Assembly: GCA_964526965.1 (NCBI GenBank)
Contig: CAZGML010000002.1
Span: 62,001-126,000 of the forward strand
Direction: 5' to 3'
DNA: 64,000 nucleotides
DNA from: UBA6265 sp964526965
Lineage (GTDB): Bacteria; Chloroflexota; Chloroflexia; Thermomicrobiales; UBA6265
Both the position numbers and the translations under genes were made by a program. The notes under the pieces were generated by a model. That model searched no databases. It worked only from the letters and a program-made list of their open reading frames with translations, and had not been told where the DNA came from. Positions 16,336 to 26,037 of this stretch are shown one piece after another (the first letter of the stretch is position 1; each line of letters opens with the position of its first letter).

Positions 16336-19282
16336 ATGGCACAACCACACAAACGCAAGAAGACATCCGGCGTTCGCGGGATCAGTGGTTCCGGAGCGTT
16401 TTTGCATTGGCTGGGCATGCTTGCCATGGTGGTTGGCCTCTTTGCGCCACTTGCCACCACACAGGCTGCTACCACACCCATGTCGGCGGAACAGGTGATG
16501 ATGAAGGCTGCACAGCAACCGTTTGATACGGAAACAGCCGACTTCCAGCGCGTTGTGCTGGTTGGCGATTTCCAGCAACAGGTTGGCTGTAGCGATTGGG
16601 ATACCAATTGTGGCCAGACACAGCTTGAGAATATCAATGGCTTCTGGACCGGTGTCTACGGAGTGCCGCCAGGTACCTGGAGCTGGGAGTTAGTGGCCGT
16701 GGACTGGGCCGGAACTGAATACTCGGTTTCCGAGGGCCAGGTGAGTGTCGGTGAAGGCCAGAATGGAATCTACGCAGAGTTCAACAGCGCATCCCGAGAT
16801 AACAACGTATGGGCAACGACCGGTATCGCCTTTGCGACCGGATCGTTTGGTGATATCGCTCTCGCCCAGGATGGCGACGGCTTTGTTGCCAATGCGCTGA
16901 ACATATCCACCTCGGGTTGGGTGGATATGCAGGTAACCGTTAATGGTGAACTCACCCAGACCGGCGCCGAGTTTCAGGAAGGCGTAAGCCGGGTGTCCTT
17001 TGATGCCACCGGGAATATCACAAACGTCGAACATCAGGGATATGCAGAAGTCACGGTTCAGCGCACGGATGCCGATGGCAACCCGCTGAACGGTAGCTGC
17101 TTCGTGCTCGAAGGCCCCTCCCAAAGCCGTGGCTGTGATTCAGATGGCAGCACCGATGGTTCCGCCGATGGATCGACCACGCTTCGGTTCCCGGGCGGAT
17201 TCGAGCCCGGTACCTATACGCTCCGTGAAACCAGTGCCGCGGAAGGCGCCGAACCGCTCGCCGACCAACAGGTCGACGTGCAGCAGGGGCAATCCACTAT
17301 CGAGGCACGCTCCGAGGGTGAACCGACGCCGGAAACCGGTGATCTCGTTGTGCTGCGCCAGGATGAAGCCGGTAACCCGGTTGGTGGCGCCTGCTTTGAA
17401 ATCATCAATGCCAGCGGTGAAGTCGTAGAAGGCGCCTGTGATGAAGATGGCGATGTTGCCGACGATGGCCGTATTGGCCTGCTGGGCGTGCCTGCCGGTG
17501 ATTACACGCTGAGCGAATCACGCACGCCGGAAGGCTATGAACCCGCTGCTGATATGCAGGTCAGCGTGTTACCGAACGATGTCACCAATCAGCCAGTCCA
17601 GAGCGCAGCCCTTCCATCGGACGAACCAGTCGAGACGGAAGAGGTCAGCGACGACGTCACTGAAGAAGCAGGTGGCGGTCTCATCGAGACGGAAGAAGCT
17701 ACTGATGAGGTGACTGAAGAGGCCACCGAAGATCTTATAGAGACGGAAGCGGTTACGGAAGTTGCGACCGAGGAACCAGCGGACGTCACGACAACGGGAC
17801 GCATCGTTGTTTATCGCGAGGACGAGCAGGGTAACCCTGTCGGCGGATCCTGTTTCGAAGTAATTGACAGCAATGGTCAGATCGTCGGCGAGGCTTGCGA
17901 TGAAGATGGGCTCGCCCCTGACGATGGCTCGACCGGTATTGAAGATGTGCCGGTTGGCGATTACATCATGGTTGAATCCCGCGTACCGGAAGGCTATGAA
18001 CAGTCTCCGGATACGCCGGTAACCGTGACCGAAGGCGATGTGATTTACACCGTCTCCTCGGCTGCGATGCCCGCTACGGAAGAACCTGTTGAGACCGAGG
18101 AAGTCACGGAAGAGGCTACCGAAGACCTCATTGAGACTGAGGAGGTAACCGAGCCGGCGACAGAGGAAGCCACCGAAGAGGCCACAGAAGAACCGACTGC
18201 GGTCGGCCGAATAGTTGTTTACCGTGAGGACGAGGCTGGTAATCCGGTTGGCGGGTCCTGCTTCGAAGTCATCAATAGTGAGGGCGAGGTCGTCGGTGCC
18301 AATTGTGACGAAGATGGCATTGCCCCCGACGATGGCTCTACCGGCGTCAACGATGTGCCGGTCGGTGATCACACCATGGTGGAGTCTCGTGTACCGGAAG
18401 GGTACGAGCAGGCACCGGATACACCGGTAACTGTTACCGAGGGCGATGTTATCTACACCGTCTCCTCGCCAGCACTCCCGGCAACCGAAGAGGCGACAGA
18501 GGAAGCCACTGAACCGACAACCGAAGAGGTAGTCGAAGAAGAGACAGAAGAAGCTGGCTTGCAGAGCGTGGATGGCGCGGCGCTTCAGGTGACATACGAT
18601 TACGATGAAGCCCAACCAGAAGCCTGTGTGAAGTTGGAGACCCAGGCCGCAATTGGTGGACTGGAAGTTCCGTACGCTTGTGATAACGGCGAAAACGACC
18701 AGGATCCGGAGCTCGGGTCAATCCGAATGGAGTCCCTCAATCCGGGCGACTACGACCTGGTGGTATACGAGGGTCCAGCCGAACTTGTCCAGTTGGAACC
18801 CCAGTCAGTCACCCTGCAGGAGGGTCAGCTCGTTCCGCTCGCGCTCGAAAGCGCGCAACCTGAGGTCACGACGTTTACCGTCCAGACAACTGATGCCGCT
18901 GGCAACCCGATCGGTGGCGCCAGCTATATCCTGAACGAGACCGGGGAGCCGGTTACTGCTGACGACAGCGGCAATGTGACATTCGAGGGCGTGACACCTG
19001 GTGAGAACACCGTCCGCATGACGGCTGCTCCGAATGGCTATAATCTCGCCGAACCGGATACGCAAACCATCACCGTCGCTGCCGACGGCACCACCACAGC
19101 CACGTTCCAGGTTACGCAGGCGACAACCAACTTCACCGTTCAGACGACGGATGCCGATGGCAATACGATTGGTGGCGCCAGCTATATCCTGAATGAAACC
19201 GGTGAACCGGTTGCTGCTGACGACAGCGGCAATGTGACATTCGACAACGTCGCCCCCGGCGAGCACACGATTCGCATGACCA
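16336..19282 (+). CDS. Giant secreted repeat protein, 5' part: signal peptide, X25-like domain, prealbumin-like modules
   Basis: First of three pieces of one gene (16336-23834) split by two assembly gaps. Start 16336 is chosen for AGAGGA 9 bases upstream. A basic n-region and the hydrophobic segment LGMLAMVVGLFAPLATTQA form a signal peptide. Next comes VVLVGDFQQQVGCSDWD...NCGQTQL...GVYGVPPGTWSWELVA, which resembles X25 domains of pullulanases, so glycan binding is likely. Then follow about seven Cna-B/SpaA-like (prealbumin) modules with the pattern GNPVGGSCFEV, CDEDG and VPVGDYxxxESRxPEGYE. Glu/Thr linkers (ETEEVTEEATE) separate modules. The first five modules each have a cysteine pair; the sixth and seventh (from 18870) are cysteine-free. 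The reading runs into the first N-gap. Adhesin or stalk role is inferred. Confidence 0.85.
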
Positions 19283-20119
19283 NNNNNNNNNNNNNNNNNN
19301 NNNNNNNNNNNNNNNNNNNNNNNNNNNNNNNNNNNNNNNNNNNNNNNNNNNNNNNNNNNNNNNNNNNNNNNNNNNNNNNNNNCTGATGCCGATGGCAATC
19401 CGGTCGGTGGCGCCAGCTATATCCTGAACGAGACCGGGGAGCCGGTTGCTGCTGACGACAGCGGCAATGTGACGTTCGACAACGTCGCCCCCGGCGAGCA
19501 CACCGTCCGCATGACCAGTGCTCCGGCTGGCTATAACCTCGCCGATCCAGACACGCAGACCGTGGCCGTCGTCGCTGATGGTTCAACAACAGCGACGTTC
19601 CAGGTTACGCAGGCGACAACCAGCTTCACTGTTCAAACCACGGATGCCGCTGGCAACCCGATCGGTGGCGCCAGCTATATCCTGAACGAGACCGGTGAAC
19701 CGGTTATCGCTGACGACAGTGGCAATGTGACATTCGACAACGTCGCCCCCGGCGAGCACACGATTCGCATGACCAGTGCTCCCGCCGGCTACAACCTCGC
19801 CGATCCTGATACGCAGACGGTGACTGTCGCAGCCGACGGAACCACGACGGTGACGTTCCAGGTTACGCAGGCGACGACCAGCTTCACGGTCCAGACGACT
19901 GATGCCGATGGCAATCCGGTCGGTGGCGCCAGCTATATCCTGAACGAGACCGGTGAACCGGTTATCGCTGACGACAGTGGCAATGTGACATTCGACAACG
20001 TCGCCCCCGGCGAGCACACGATTCGCATGACCAGTGCTCCCGCCGGCTACAACCTCGCCGATCCTGATACGCAGACGGTGACCGTCGCCGCTGATGGTTC
20101 AACAACAGTGACGTTCCAG
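18870..20119 (+). repeat. 258-bp tandem coding repeats
   Basis: Five near-identical copies, with the shared GATGCC anchor at 18892, 19150, 19385, 19643 and 19901. All distances are 258 bases (86 codons) except the one that spans the N-gap. Each copy encodes a cysteine-free module with GGASYILNETGEP, VAPGEHT and SAPAGYNLADPDT. Near-identity at the DNA level points to recent duplication or homogenisation, and explains why assembly failed here. Confidence 0.9.
19283..19382. other. Assembly gap 1 (100 N)
   Basis: Exactly 100 N, a placeholder. By alignment with the intact repeat at 19643-19900, the missing piece should be 123 bases, or 123 plus a multiple of 258. With 123 bases the reading frame of the upstream and downstream parts agrees; with 100 it does not. 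Confidence 0.9.
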
Positions 20120-20507
20120 GTGAGCGAGATCACCGTCGACATCGTGGTGAACACCGTCGATGAATCGACTGGTGACTCAGTTGGCGGCGCGTGCTACACG
20201 CTGGATGACGGCGAAGTAGTCTGCGACGACGATTCGACCGGTCAGGTCATCTTCGAGGATGAAGCCCCTGGTGAACACACACTCTCCATGGAATCAGCGC
20301 CAGCCGGATTCGAGCCTGTCGCCGATCAGGTAATCCCTGCAGAAACCACAAACATCAACATCGGCCTCCAGCAAGCAACCGGTAGCGTTGAGGTCTCAGT
20401 CGTTGACGGAGAAAGCAACCCGGTTGATGGTGCGTGCGTCCAGTTGGACGATGGCACACCGCTCTGTGATGAAGGCGATCTCGGTGGGGTCTTCACCTTT
20501 ACTGACA
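19383..20507 (+). CDS. Giant secreted repeat protein, middle part
   Basis: Second piece of the same gene, read in the frame GAT GCC GAT from 19385; there is no real start here. It contains three cysteine-free 86-residue modules in tandem (SYILNETGEP, GEHTVRMTSAPAGYN). Next is a module that regains the cysteine pair (GGACYTLDDGEVVCDDDSTG), and then the first copy of a 92-residue module (GACVQLDDGTPLCDEGD) that runs into gap 2. The apparent frame change against both flanking pieces is a product of the fixed-length N runs, not a mutation. Each module has the usual last strands of a Cna-B fold. Confidence 0.85.
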
Positions 20508-20945
20508 NNNNNNNNNNNNNNNNNNNNNNNNNNNNNNNNNNNNNNNNNNNNNNNNNNNNNNNNNNNNNNNNNNNNNNNNNNNNNNNNNNNNNNNNNNNNN
20601 NNNNNNNCGCAGGTCGTCAACGTGGTCGCTAACGAGACCGCCACAGCCACCTTCACGCTTACCGAAGCCCCACCAGAAGTCGGAAACGTCGAGGTTTCGG
20701 CCGTCGATGGAGATGGCAGTCCTGTTGATGGTGCGTGCGTCCAATTAGACGACGGCACACCGCTCTGTGATGAAGGCGATCTCGGTGGGGTCTTCACCTT
20801 TACTGACATCACCGTTGGCGAACACAACGTTACAATCACGCAGATTCCAGACGGTTACGATCCGCTGTCCGACGGTGATGAAACGCAGGTCGTCAACGTG
20901 GTCGCTAACGAGACCGCCACAGCCACCTTCACGCTTACAGAAACG
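20388..20945 (+). repeat. 276-bp coding repeat spanning gap 2
   Basis: Two copies of a module encoding VDGACVQLDDGTPLCDEGDL, with anchors at 20426 and 20727. Subtracting the 100 N and adding the 75 bases predicted from the intact copy gives a period of 276 bases (92 codons). Most of the copy is identical at DNA level, which again broke the assembly. Confidence 0.85.
20508..20607. other. Assembly gap 2 (100 N)
   Basis: Exactly 100 N between ACTGACA and CGCAGGTCGTC. In the intact copy the same two anchors are separated by 75 bases (20809-20883). A true gap of 75, or 75 plus a multiple of 276, restores the frame. Confidence 0.9.
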
Positions 20946-23834
20946 CCGCCGGCAACGGGTAATCTCGATGTCACAGTGCTCTATGGCGATGAGTCCGAGG
21001 TTCCCAACGCCTGTGTCACAGTCACCATGGAAGAAGAAGGCATCACCGAAACCGCATGCGATGAAACGGGCGACGGCGTTGTCCACTTCCAGGATCTCCT
21101 GGCCGGTACCTATCTGGTTACGCTCGACACGGAGCAGTACGAAGGACCGCCAATTGAGGAGGTTGTTCCAGTCTCCGGCACTGTTCTGGCCGGTGAAACC
21201 GGTACGGCTACGCTCTACCTGACCCAGCAGCCGACTACTGGCTCGCTCGAGATCACGGTTCAGTCCGATGGCTCCAATGTCGCTGGCGCATGCTTCACCG
21301 TGGGCGGGGAAACGATCTGCGACGATGGGTCTGGGGATACAAACACGACGCCCGGTGTTGTGACGATTACGGGCATTGAGCCGACCGATAGCCTCGAAGT
21401 TACGATGTCGACGGTGCCGGACGGCTACCAGGAGCCGGCTAGCCAGAATGTCTCCATCGCGGCTGGCGGAACGACATCAATTGAGTTCAATCTCGAAGCC
21501 GATGTGTTGCCAGGCAGCGTCACGGTGCTCACCACAGATAGCAACGGCAACGTGCTCGAGGATGCGTGCTACCGACTGGTACAAGGCTCGACGGTTATCG
21601 GACCAATTTGTGATTCCGAGCCCGCCGACGGCGAGGTGCTCTTCGAGGATGTGCCTGCCGGCGAGTATCGCCTGGAGCAGACACGTCGACCAGCGAGTCA
21701 GTATGAGAGCCCGGCCTCCAGGAACGTCACGGTAAATGCCGGTGAAAACACCAATGTCGAAGTTGAAATGGCCCAGCGTGCCGGTCAGCTCCGCATCACT
21801 ACGGTCGACGCCGACGATACATCTGTCGTGCTGGAAGGCGCCTGCTACGTACTGTCAGGAGCATCCGAATTCGGCCCATTCTGTGATGCCGATGACGGCA
21901 ACAGAGATGGCATCGTTCGGTTCACCAACGTGCCGGCAGGTGAGTACGAGCTAAGCCAAACAGTCTCTACTGCGGGCTACGATTCCGCAGCGAATCGCAC
22001 CGTCACGATCAACCCGGGTGGAAGCACCCAGATCACGGTCGCGAACGAGCGTGTGGAGCCACCGGCCGAATCCGGTACGTTGGTTGTGATCCCGCTCGAT
22101 CCGGATGGCAACGCCGTTCAGGGCGGATGCTACCAGGTGTTCGATGGCAACTCTCCGGTCACCGGTCGCATTTGCGATAACGCCGACGACCAGCCCGCGA
22201 GCATTACCTTCGAGAACTTGCCGGTCGGCGACCTCACATTGCGAGAAACGTTGGCGCCATCGCCAGATTGGCAGATCGCTGCCGATATCAGCGTTACGAT
22301 CGCCAATAACGAGACCACTACGGTAGAGGTTCCGCACCAGCTCAAGCGCGGTAACGTCGTTGTACAGGCGGTGAACTCCGTCGGCCTGCCATTGCAGGGT
22401 GCATGTTTCAACCTCACCAATGCTGGTGATATGGATATCTGCACCGATTCCACCGGTCAGGCCACTGTGAGCGGACTGATCCCCGGTGTGCGTGAACTCA
22501 CGCAAGTCGAGGCGCCGTTTGGCTACAAGCTGAACGAAACCCCGCGCGAAGTCACGGTGCACCCAGGCCAGACCACCACAGTTCGCGTGGTGTTCGAGAA
22601 CGAACCACCGCCGAACACCGGTACGGTTCAGGTTCAGAAGTTCTACTGCCCGGCCGGTGAAGATGGAGCGCGAACGGCGTTCCTTGGTGGAGCACAGGGT
22701 AACCAGGAACTTCAGCAAACCGCCGGATGTGAGCCGGGTGTCGCCAGCTTCACGCTTGAGGCGGAAGACGGTAGTACCGAAAGTAACGCAGAGTTCAGCA
22801 CCAACGAGGAGGGGCGCGCCCAGTTGACCGCTGTGGAAGGTATCTACCTCCTCACGGAAACCGATCCGGATATGCCAGGTAACTCGGCTGCACGGCTGCG
22901 AGTAGGCGTTGGCCAGATGACCACCGTTATCGTGATCAACTACGTCGCGCCGCCGGAGCCGGCCCCGGTAACCATCAACGTTGAGGGGTACACCTGCGAG
23001 CCGGGCTTCAACGGTAGTTCATTCGTGGACTTCCAGAATGGTTGTATGGCCGAGAGCCAGTTGACGAACCAGATCACGGTCCGCGCGGAAGCAGAAGCCC
23101 GGTACAAGCGAGCTACGGGCGATACGGGTGAACTGGGCAAGACCACCTTCACAGACCTGCCAGCTGGCACATACAGCATTTGGGCGGAGCGTCCGCACAC
23201 GGTGCCGGTGAGCTACATGTTCTGTGGTGTGGATCCGAACAACCCCGGCCTGAAGACGGTGAACGGCACGGTAACAGCCGAACTCCAAAGTGGATCGGAA
23301 ATCCACTGTCGGGTCTTCCAGGTGCCGCCGCTGTATGACGCTGATCACGGCGCTATCCAGGTGCAGAAGTACAACTGCCCGCTCACCGAGCGCCAGCGTG
23401 GTTACGACTACGAGAATGAATGCGAACGCGCGACGGAACCCGTTCCGTTCGAGATTCAGCAGATCGATCCGAAGTCCGGTGATCTGGTGGGCGACCCGGT
23501 TCGGGTGAACACCAACGCTGACGGAATCGTCCAGTTCCCGATGTTGTTGCCGGGTACCTACAAGCTCACGGAAGTCGATGGCGAGTGGTGCTTCGCGCAG
23601 TCCAACAGTGTGGATGCAAACGGAGATGTCGTTGTGCGACAAGACAAGCTCAGTGAAGTCTGGGTCTACAACTGCGTCGGCACGAAGACACCGCCGAATA
23701 CGGGCTCCGGCGATGCGGCCGGCCCAGCCGGAGCGGATGGAGGCATCAGCCCGATTGAGGTGCTGCCGAACCTGATCTGGCCAACGGTATTGTTGGCAGG
23801 TTGGATGATCCTCCGGAATCGTAAGCAGGCATAG
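20608..23834 (+). CDS. Giant secreted repeat protein, 3' part with C-terminal anchor
   Basis: Third piece of the gene, in the frame CAG GTC GTC from 20610. About ten further modules follow, most with a paired cysteine such as GACFTVGGETICDD, DACYRLVQGSTVIGPICD, GACYVLSGASEFGPFCD and GACFNLTNAGDMDICTD. The last three modules are larger, with more cysteines and the strand VQVQKFYC or IQVQKYNC. The C-terminus reads TPPNTG, a 20-residue Gly/Ala spacer, a hydrophobic helix (NLIWPTVLLAGWMIL) and the basic tail RNRKQA: a sortase-like sorting signal or a plain membrane anchor. With minimal gap sizes the entire gene is 2,499 codons including stop. A strong terminator follows. Confidence 0.88.
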
Positions 23835-23846
23835 GTTGTCTCGCGC

Positions 23847-23887
23847 AAAAGGAGCCCGAACGGATTCAATCCGTTCGGGCTCCTTTT
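23847..23887. terminator. Bidirectional intrinsic terminator
   Basis: Perfect 19-base arms from AAAAGGAGCCCG to CGGGCTCCTTTT around the loop TCA. An A-run on one side and a T-run on the other let it end transcripts of both the giant gene and the convergent small gene. Confidence 0.9.
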
Positions 23888-23917
23888 GCTATCTCAGTCT
23901 ATAAATGAGTAGCTGGG

Positions 23918-24130
23918 CTAGTTAGAGTTGTCGATTACGAACGAAACCGGGGTGGATTGTGGCGTAGCCGCCGGAGTTGCGATGGGGGTAGGGGTTACCG
24001 GCTCACGTGGTTCGGAAAAATCTCCCAAAATTCCCCAAATGACGCCAGCAATTGAAAGAGGTACCACGAGGACGACGAGCAGGAGAATGTCACGGGCGCC
24101 CTGGCTTTTGGGCAGAAATCTTTTAAGCAT
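23918..24130 (-). CDS. Small membrane-anchored protein with Thr/Pro tail
   Basis: About 70 residues from ATG 24130: a basic start MLKRFLPKSQGARD, one hydrophobic helix (ILLLVVLVVPLSIAGVIWGIL) and an extracytoplasmic tail with TPTPIATPAATPQSTP. The low-complexity tail matches the style of other exported proteins in the window. A longer frame upstream would overlap the divergent tag gene, so the short start is preferred; AGAGG is 13 bases away, a little far. Function unknown. Confidence 0.5.
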   Translation of the reverse strand: MLKRFLPKSQGARDILLLVVLVVPLSIAGVIWGILGDFSEPREPVTPTPIATPAATPQSTPVSFVIDNSN

Positions 24131-24209
24131 GGATCTTGAAAACCTCTGGTGAATTCGATCGTTGCGCCGTACCCTGTTCGCAGAAGCGGGAAACTTCCGG
24201 AGAGTTGGC

Positions 24210-24794
24210 ATGGGCGATGATACTACGGGTGGTCCCGTAAAGGGGCCAGATGGCAAGCTGCGCTGCCCCTGGGCAGCGGCTACTGAAGAGTATATGGCGT
24301 ATCACGATACCGAGTGGGGGATACCTGTGCATGATGAGCGTGGACTCTACGAACGCATCATGCTGGAGGCGTTTCAGAGCGGCCTCAGTTGGCTCACGAT
24401 CCTGCGCAAACGGGAGGGTATTCGCGACGCCTTTCGTCATTTCGATCCGGCCGCTGTGGCCGGGTTCGATGAAACCGAAATCGAACGCCTGATGCAAGAC
24501 TCCCGAATCATCCGCAATCGGCAGAAAATACGTGCGGCCATCACCAACGCCAGGGCCACGCTCGCCCTCCGTGATCATGGTGGATTAAGCGCGCTGGTCT
24601 GGAGCTTTGAGCCAGAGCCCGGGCCAATACCCGCAACTGTGCACGACGTTCCGGCAATCACCCCGGAATCGACTGCGCTGGCAAAAACCTTGAAACAGGC
24701 GGGATTTGTTTTCGTGGGGCCCACTACCGCCTACGCAGCCATGCAGGCAATCGGCATGGTGAACGACCATCTTGAAAATTGCCATGCCCGTTGA
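24210..24794 (+). CDS. tag: DNA-3-methyladenine glycosylase I
   Basis: 194-residue Tag-family base-excision enzyme that removes 3-methyladenine. The zinc snap is complete: Cys19 in RCPWA and His32 in AYHDTEWG near the start, His187 and Cys191 in VNDHLENCH at the end. Catalytic Glu53 is in LEAFQSGLSW. RNRQKIRAAITNA and GFVFVGPTTAYAAMQAIG are family motifs. ATG 24210 has GGAGAG 5 bases upstream; a TTG 48 bases earlier is in frame but unsupported. Confidence 0.96.
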   Translation: MGDDTTGGPVKGPDGKLRCPWAAATEEYMAYHDTEWGIPVHDERGLYERIMLEAFQSGLSWLTILRKREGIRDAFRHFDPAAVAGFDETEIERLMQDSRIIRNRQKIRAAITNARATLALRDHGGLSALVWSFEPEPGPIPATVHDVPAITPESTALAKTLKQAGFVFVGPTTAYAAMQAIGMVNDHLENCHAR

Positions 24795-24881
24795 TGGAAC
24801 TATCCGGTGTCAATTGTCGTATTACAATGTGTAAGTCAGTTTCAGACTACGTTCTATCATTACATTCATCGGAGACGGACT

Positions 24882-25979
24882 ATGTACAAATGGAGACTGC
24901 ATCGGCTTCTTGCCATTTTGCTGCCGTTGCTGCTCATCACCAGCACACTCGTTACACCGTACGCCGAAGCGGCGGAAAGCCACGCGTACCAAACCAACCA
25001 AAGTTCGGAAATCAGCCGGACGCTTGCGGAAATAAGCCGTGCCGAGCGCAATGAAGACTGGCACCTGCTGTATGACCTCATGTTGCCGGAAGCGCGGATG
25101 GAGATATCCCGCACGGCGTTCGTGAACTGGTGGCCGACCTACGGACCCGCCGCGCCTGCGGATGTGCTGAAGATCGAAAACCTCGAGTTCGCCGACATCA
25201 CCTACGAGCTCACCGATACTGATTTCGGCAACGTCGCGTTCGCTACCTACAGCTATCACGATGTTGAGGGAAACAGAGTCGAGCGCACAGCCCAGTTGGC
25301 AGAGATCGGCGGTGTATGGCGATGGATGCCGCAGATTACACCGGAGGATCTCCCCGGGATCAAGGATCATAGCGGCTTCACCGTTAACTTCACTTCGGGA
25401 TATACGACCGAGGTCTACCAGGAACTTGATACCTTCTGGGCGCAAATCTTCAGCGACTGGGGAATCGAATATCGTTCACCGGTAGATATGGTCGGCGTGC
25501 GCGTCGAGGGGACCCCCACCGATTGTGGGCCTCTTGAAAACATCGAGATGATTTTCGCGCATTACTGCACGCTGGATGAAACGATCTATTTCAATCCGGA
25601 AATGCGCGACCTTGTTGTGGAGAACTTCGGGCAGCCCGCCTGGGATATGGTGATGGCGCACGAATGGGCGCATCACATCCAGAATATTTCTGGTATGTAT
25701 GTCACCAAGAGCCCGGAGCTGTTTGGTGGCCACTACTCGATCGAACATGAGTTGATGGCTGACTGCCTTTCCGCAACCTTCATGCAGGGCGCCACGGTGC
25801 GTGGGACCTATGACATGCGCTCGATTCGCGAGATGGACCAGATGATCGAGCTCTTCGGCGATGCATCTGGCACAAACTGGGATGATGTTACCGCCCACGG
25901 TACTTCGGAACAGCGTCGGGCCGCGTTCCAGACCGGCTTTGATGACGGCCTCCGCGGCTGCAATCTGCAAGCTCCGTAA
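24882..25979 (+). CDS. Exported neutral zinc metallopeptidase (YpfJ-like, HExxH)
   Basis: 365 residues with a signal peptide (LLAILLPLLLITSTLVTPYAEA). The first half resembles an NTF2/SnoaL-like domain of secreted proteins (AERNEDWHLLYDLMLPEA, WRWMPQITPEDLP). The second half is a putative neutral zinc metallopeptidase: HEWAHHIQ from His260, with the third ligand region in EHELMADCLSATFMQG and four residual cysteines. The start has GGAG 7 bases upstream. It stands alone before a bidirectional terminator. Substrate unknown. Confidence 0.88.
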   Translation: MYKWRLHRLLAILLPLLLITSTLVTPYAEAAESHAYQTNQSSEISRTLAEISRAERNEDWHLLYDLMLPEARMEISRTAFVNWWPTYGPAAPADVLKIENLEFADITYELTDTDFGNVAFATYSYHDVEGNRVERTAQLAEIGGVWRWMPQITPEDLPGIKDHSGFTVNFTSGYTTEVYQELDTFWAQIFSDWGIEYRSPVDMVGVRVEGTPTDCGPLENIEMIFAHYCTLDETIYFNPEMRDLVVENFGQPAWDMVMAHEWAHHIQNISGMYVTKSPELFGGHYSIEHELMADCLSATFMQGATVRGTYDMRSIREMDQMIELFGDASGTNWDDVTAHGTSEQRRAAFQTGFDDGLRGCNLQAP

Positions 25980-25992
25980 CAGCATGATCGCC

Positions 25993-26026
25993 AAAGCGGG
26001 CCCGGAATTACTTCCGGGCCCGCTTT
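25993..26026. terminator. Bidirectional intrinsic terminator
   Basis: Perfect 15-base arms, AAAGCGGGCCCGGAA and its complement, around the loop TTAC, between convergent genes; flanking A and T runs suit both directions. Confidence 0.88.
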
Positions 26027-26037
26027 CGTTTGAGCGA

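Noticed and set aside
18870..20119. CRISPR array
   Set aside because: The regular repeats are 258 bases, lie in frame and encode protein modules; there are no short palindromic repeats with unique spacers.
16336..23834. Three separate genes or two frameshifts in the giant gene
   Set aside because: The frame changes occur exactly at the two fixed 100-N gaps and vanish when the repeat-based gap lengths are used.
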